Assembly (NCBI GenBank): GCA_002353225.1
Contig: DEJF01000040.1
Coordinates: 1-34,081 of the forward strand
DNA: 34,081 nt
Reading direction: 5' to 3'
From: Prevotella sp. UBA2755
GTDB lineage: Bacteria > Bacteroidota > Bacteroidia > Bacteroidales > Bacteroidaceae
Shown here: piece after piece, positions 31,386 through 34,081 of the stretch
Layout: every line of letters begins with the position of its first letter
Position numbering within the stretch: position 1 is the stretch's first letter
The notes under the pieces: model-generated
Seen by the model: only the letters and a program-made list of their open reading frames with translations
What the model was told of the DNA's origin: nothing
The model's database searches: none
Translations under genes and position numbers: made by a program

Positions 31386-33828
31386 GTACGTAGACATGAT
31401 ATGTCAGGCTTCCAAGAAGTTCTGGCAGTGGTATAAGGGATTGTATGAGGGACGTAAATGGTATACGAAGACGGCAGTGGGCTTTGCCTCCTTCATCGTT
31501 GCCTTTATCCTCTATCTCTTCATGGTAGACATCAATTTCCTGTGGCTTTTCGGCAAGTCACCCAGTCTGAATACAATCATGCACCCCAAGACGACACAGG
31601 CGTCAGAACTCTATAGTGCCGACAACGTGCTTATCGGTAAATATTTCAGCGAGAACCGTACACCAGTGGAGTACGATGATGTCAACCCCGTATTCTGGCG
31701 TGCCCTTATCGACACAGAGGACGAGCGCTATTTCCGCCATTTCGGTATCGACTTCCAAGGTGTGTTCGCCGCCTTAAAGGACTTTGTGGTGCACCATGAT
31801 GCCCGTGGCGCTTCCACCATCACCCAGCAGTTAGTGAAGAACATGTTCCGTGTCCGCACCGAGTACTCTACGGGGCTCTTGGGCTATATCCCTGGCGTGA
31901 AGATGCTCATCATGAAGAGCAAGGAGTGGATCACCGCCGTCAAGATCGAGATGTTCTTCGACAAGAAGGAAATCCTCACCATGTATGCCAATACCGTCGA
32001 CTTCGGCTCTAATGCCTTTGGTATCAAGACGGCAGCAAAGACCTACTTCGGCACGACCCCCAAGAACCTCACTACCGACCAGTGCGCCATCCTCGTGGGA
32101 CTACTCAAGGCTACCACTTATTATAATCCGCGCATCAACCCCAAGAACTCGTTTAGCCGCCGTAACATCGTGCTCAACAATATGTTACAGCACAAGGATG
32201 TCACCAAGGAGGCTTACGACACGCTGACTAAGAAACCTATCGACCTCGACTATAGCGTGGAGAACAACTATGACGGGCAGGCTCTCTACTTCCGTGAGGC
32301 GGTAGCCAACTTCCTCAGGGAATGGTGCAACGAGAATGACATAGACCTCTATCGTGACGGTCTCAAGATCTATGCCACCATCGACACCCGTATGCAGAAA
32401 TATGCCGAGCAGGCTGTCACCAACCAGATGAGGATTATACAAAGGAGTTTCGATAACCACTGGCTGGGCATGAACCCGTGGCGGGACGAGCGACACCAGG
32501 AGATTCCGCATTTCATCGAGGACCTCGCCAAGAAATTACCTTATTATAAATACTTGTCGCAGAAATACAATGCCAACCAGGACTCTATCGACTATTACCT
32601 GAACAAGCCCCATAACGTCAAACTCTTCGACTATGAGCAGGGCTATATCGAGAAAGAGATATCCACTCTCGACTCCATCCGTTATATGGAGCGGTTCATG
32701 CACTGCGGCTTTGTGGCTATGGAGCCACAGACAGGACATGTGAAGGCATGGGTGGGCGACCTCGACTTCAAGACGTGGAAATACGACAAGGTGACGGCGA
32801 TGCGTCAGCCTGGTTCCACCTTCAAACTCTTTGTCTATACCGAAGCCATGAACCAGGGTATCACTCCATGTGACACTCGACAAGACTCCTATTTCTCGAT
32901 GAAGGTCTATGATGCCAAACAGAAAAAGGAGGTCCTGTGGGCTCCCACCAATGCCGACGGACGCTTCTCGGGGGCTCATATCACGCTGAAGCAGGCGTTC
33001 GCCATGAGCGTCAACTCTGTCGCCGTGAAACTCGGACAAGAGGTGGGTATTCCGCAGATTGTCAAGACGGCACACGATATGGGTATCAAAAGTAAACTCG
33101 ACCCCACGCCGTCCCTCGCTCTCGGCTCCAGCGATGTCAACTTGCTCGAACTGGTCAATGCTTACTGCACACCCGTCAATGACGGAAAAGCACATGAGCC
33201 GGTCTTGGTGTCTCGCATTCTCGACCGCGACGGCAAGGAGATATACAATGCCGCTACTGAGGAAAAACAGACAATTCCCCAGAAGAGCGCGTTCTTCGTA
33301 CAGCAACTGCTGCAAGGTGGTATGCATGGTACCAGTTCAGCACTCTACCGCTTTGTCCTGAAGTATATCAATGACACCGACTTCGGAGGTAAGACGGGTA
33401 CGAGTAACAACCACTCCGACGCATGGTTTGTGGGCACCACACCCAAACTCGTCGTGGGCGCATGGGTAGGCGGTGAATACCGTTGTATTCACTTCCGCAC
33501 AGGACAACTGGGACAGGGCAACCGCACCGCCCTACCCGTCTGTGGTAACTTCCTTGAACTCGTCTTGGGCGATCCTGCCTTCAAACAGTATCACGCTAAG
33601 TTCGTCACTCCTAAAGACCTTGACGCTAATGTCATGGCATACAACTGTGGTGGCTATTTCAAGGCTGCGTCCGATTCTGACACCCTTGTCACAGACAGCA
33701 TCCATCATGGTGACATCCCCGTCGTAGAGGGTCAGACTGACAACACCACACCTACCCCTTCCGACGACAAGGCGAATCAGACACCCATCCCCACTGAGCC
33801 ACAAGCCGCAGAAGAACCTAAGGAGTAA
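31378..33828 (+). CDS. mrcA: Class A penicillin-binding protein (bifunctional PBP1A-like)
   Basis: An 816-residue peptidoglycan synthase with glycosyltransferase and transpeptidase domains. Membrane helix at about 32-50. The GT51 domain contains EDERYFRHFGID (catalytic Glu114) and STITQQLVKNMF (146-157). The transpeptidase has the SxxK motif STFK (Ser480), SVN (544-546) and KTG (672-674). The last 60 residues are a Pro/Thr/Glu-rich, probably disordered tail. It overlaps miaA by 8 bases and is the last gene of the lpxD operon. Gene name by family; PBP1A versus PBP1B type cannot be fixed here. Confidence 0.95.
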   Translation: MNKYVDMICQASKKFWQWYKGLYEGRKWYTKTAVGFASFIVAFILYLFMVDINFLWLFGKSPSLNTIMHPKTTQASELYSADNVLIGKYFSENRTPVEYDDVNPVFWRALIDTEDERYFRHFGIDFQGVFAALKDFVVHHDARGASTITQQLVKNMFRVRTEYSTGLLGYIPGVKMLIMKSKEWITAVKIEMFFDKKEILTMYANTVDFGSNAFGIKTAAKTYFGTTPKNLTTDQCAILVGLLKATTYYNPRINPKNSFSRRNIVLNNMLQHKDVTKEAYDTLTKKPIDLDYSVENNYDGQALYFREAVANFLREWCNENDIDLYRDGLKIYATIDTRMQKYAEQAVTNQMRIIQRSFDNHWLGMNPWRDERHQEIPHFIEDLAKKLPYYKYLSQKYNANQDSIDYYLNKPHNVKLFDYEQGYIEKEISTLDSIRYMERFMHCGFVAMEPQTGHVKAWVGDLDFKTWKYDKVTAMRQPGSTFKLFVYTEAMNQGITPCDTRQDSYFSMKVYDAKQKKEVLWAPTNADGRFSGAHITLKQAFAMSVNSVAVKLGQEVGIPQIVKTAHDMGIKSKLDPTPSLALGSSDVNLLELVNAYCTPVNDGKAHEPVLVSRILDRDGKEIYNAATEEKQTIPQKSAFFVQQLLQGGMHGTSSALYRFVLKYINDTDFGGKTGTSNNHSDAWFVGTTPKLVVGAWVGGEYRCIHFRTGQLGQGNRTALPVCGNFLELVLGDPAFKQYHAKFVTPKDLDANVMAYNCGGYFKAASDSDTLVTDSIHHGDIPVVEGQTDNTTPTPSDDKANQTPIPTEPQAAEEPKE

Positions 33829-33894
33829 TTGATGTCTCCCGACATCCTCACAGGCAGGAGGCGGCATCTTCGCATGAAGTTGGTATGGGCTTCG

Positions 33895-33917
33895 GAACAA
33901 AACAAGTTGTTTTGTTC
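33895..33917. repeat. Perfect palindrome, copy 1 (GAACAAAACAA arm)
   Basis: GAACAAAACAA, a central G, then its exact reverse complement, 23 bases in total. Preceded by TCG. An almost identical copy starts 66 bases downstream. Size and symmetry fit an operator or a short dispersed repeat. No terminator T-run beyond the arm itself. Confidence 0.75.
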
Positions 33918-33961
33918 TCAAAGAAGGCATCCCTATCATCGACTAAGACTATCCTAATCGG

Positions 33962-33982
33962 AACAAAACAACTTGTTTTGTT
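33962..33982. repeat. Perfect palindrome, copy 2
   Basis: AACAAAACAA, a central C, then its exact reverse complement (21 bases), also preceded by TCGG as in copy 1. Only the central base and the outermost pair differ. The surrounding 250-base stretch to the window end (33829-34081) shows no convincing gene and no clear promoter. Confidence 0.75.
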
Positions 33983-34081
33983 AATGGAGAAATCAAGGGT
34001 ATTTTATACCGAAAGCACCTTTCCTTGTCACCGTTGCCACCTCGTTGTTACCTATAATTGCCTGATAACTAAATAGTTTTG

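Noticed and set aside
32536..33327. 263-codon minus-strand ORF
   Set aside because: Antisense shadow inside the penicillin-binding-protein gene, produced by its codon bias.
33885..34076. 63-codon ORF at the right end
   Set aside because: Its repeated GTKQxVL is just the translation of the two DNA palindromes; no start context or homology supports a gene.

Overview
The window looks like ordinary chromosome from a Prevotellaceae-type Bacteroidota (Prevotella or a close relative). Four things point there. The LpxC-FabZ fusion sits in an lpxD-lpxC/fabZ-lpxA cluster. Most transcription units start at the Bacteroidota -7 promoter motif TAnnTTTG. Two large secreted proteins end in a type IX-secretion-like C-terminal tail. 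The HtpG and eukaryote-like (GH13_8-type) branching enzyme also fit the phylum. I see no insertion sequence, integrase, phage gene or CRISPR array.

Layout. Positions 1-4225 (minus): ftsY (3' end cut by the window), the ribosomal unit rpmB-rpmG-DUF4295, then map-tsaD-cinA(C-terminal). Positions 4341-6401 (plus): htpG. Positions 6402-6898: a gene-poor stretch with long hairpins, a repeated 9-mer, tRNA-Arg(ACG) and a 24-bp exact duplication of the tRNA 3' end. Positions 6899-12765 (minus): a 57-codon small ORF and two paralogous secreted surface proteins. Positions 12844-18433 (minus): dapA, an AraC regulator and a four-gene partner-switching module (TPR-PP2C phosphatase, RsbW-like kinase, STAS antagonist, membrane-anchored HATPase), all closely spaced. 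Positions 18593-22295 (minus): MORN-repeat protein, YhcH-family protein, glgB. Positions 22415-25326 (plus): kdsB, nudC, and a MORN-GH25 lysozyme-like protein. Positions 25317-25976 (minus): trmN6-like methyltransferase. Positions 26076-33828 (plus): HD-domain phosphohydrolase, then lpxD, lpxC/fabZ, lpxA, miaA and a class A penicillin-binding protein. The last 250 bases carry two near-identical perfect palindromes.

How they fit together. Most genes are housekeeping: lipid A and Kdo synthesis, peptidoglycan, tRNA modification (tsaD, miaA, trmN6), protein targeting and folding, and lysine/diaminopimelate synthesis. The most unusual block is the partner-switching operon. It has a complete phosphatase/kinase/antagonist set but no sigma factor, plus a histidine-kinase-like ATPase that lacks a phosphoacceptor histidine. 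A strong 47-nt hairpin separates it from the co-oriented surface-protein genes, so it may influence surface display; this link is inference. The other items worth checking are the tRNA 3'-end duplication, the small glycine-rich ORF behind the surface proteins, and several short intergenic repeat families.
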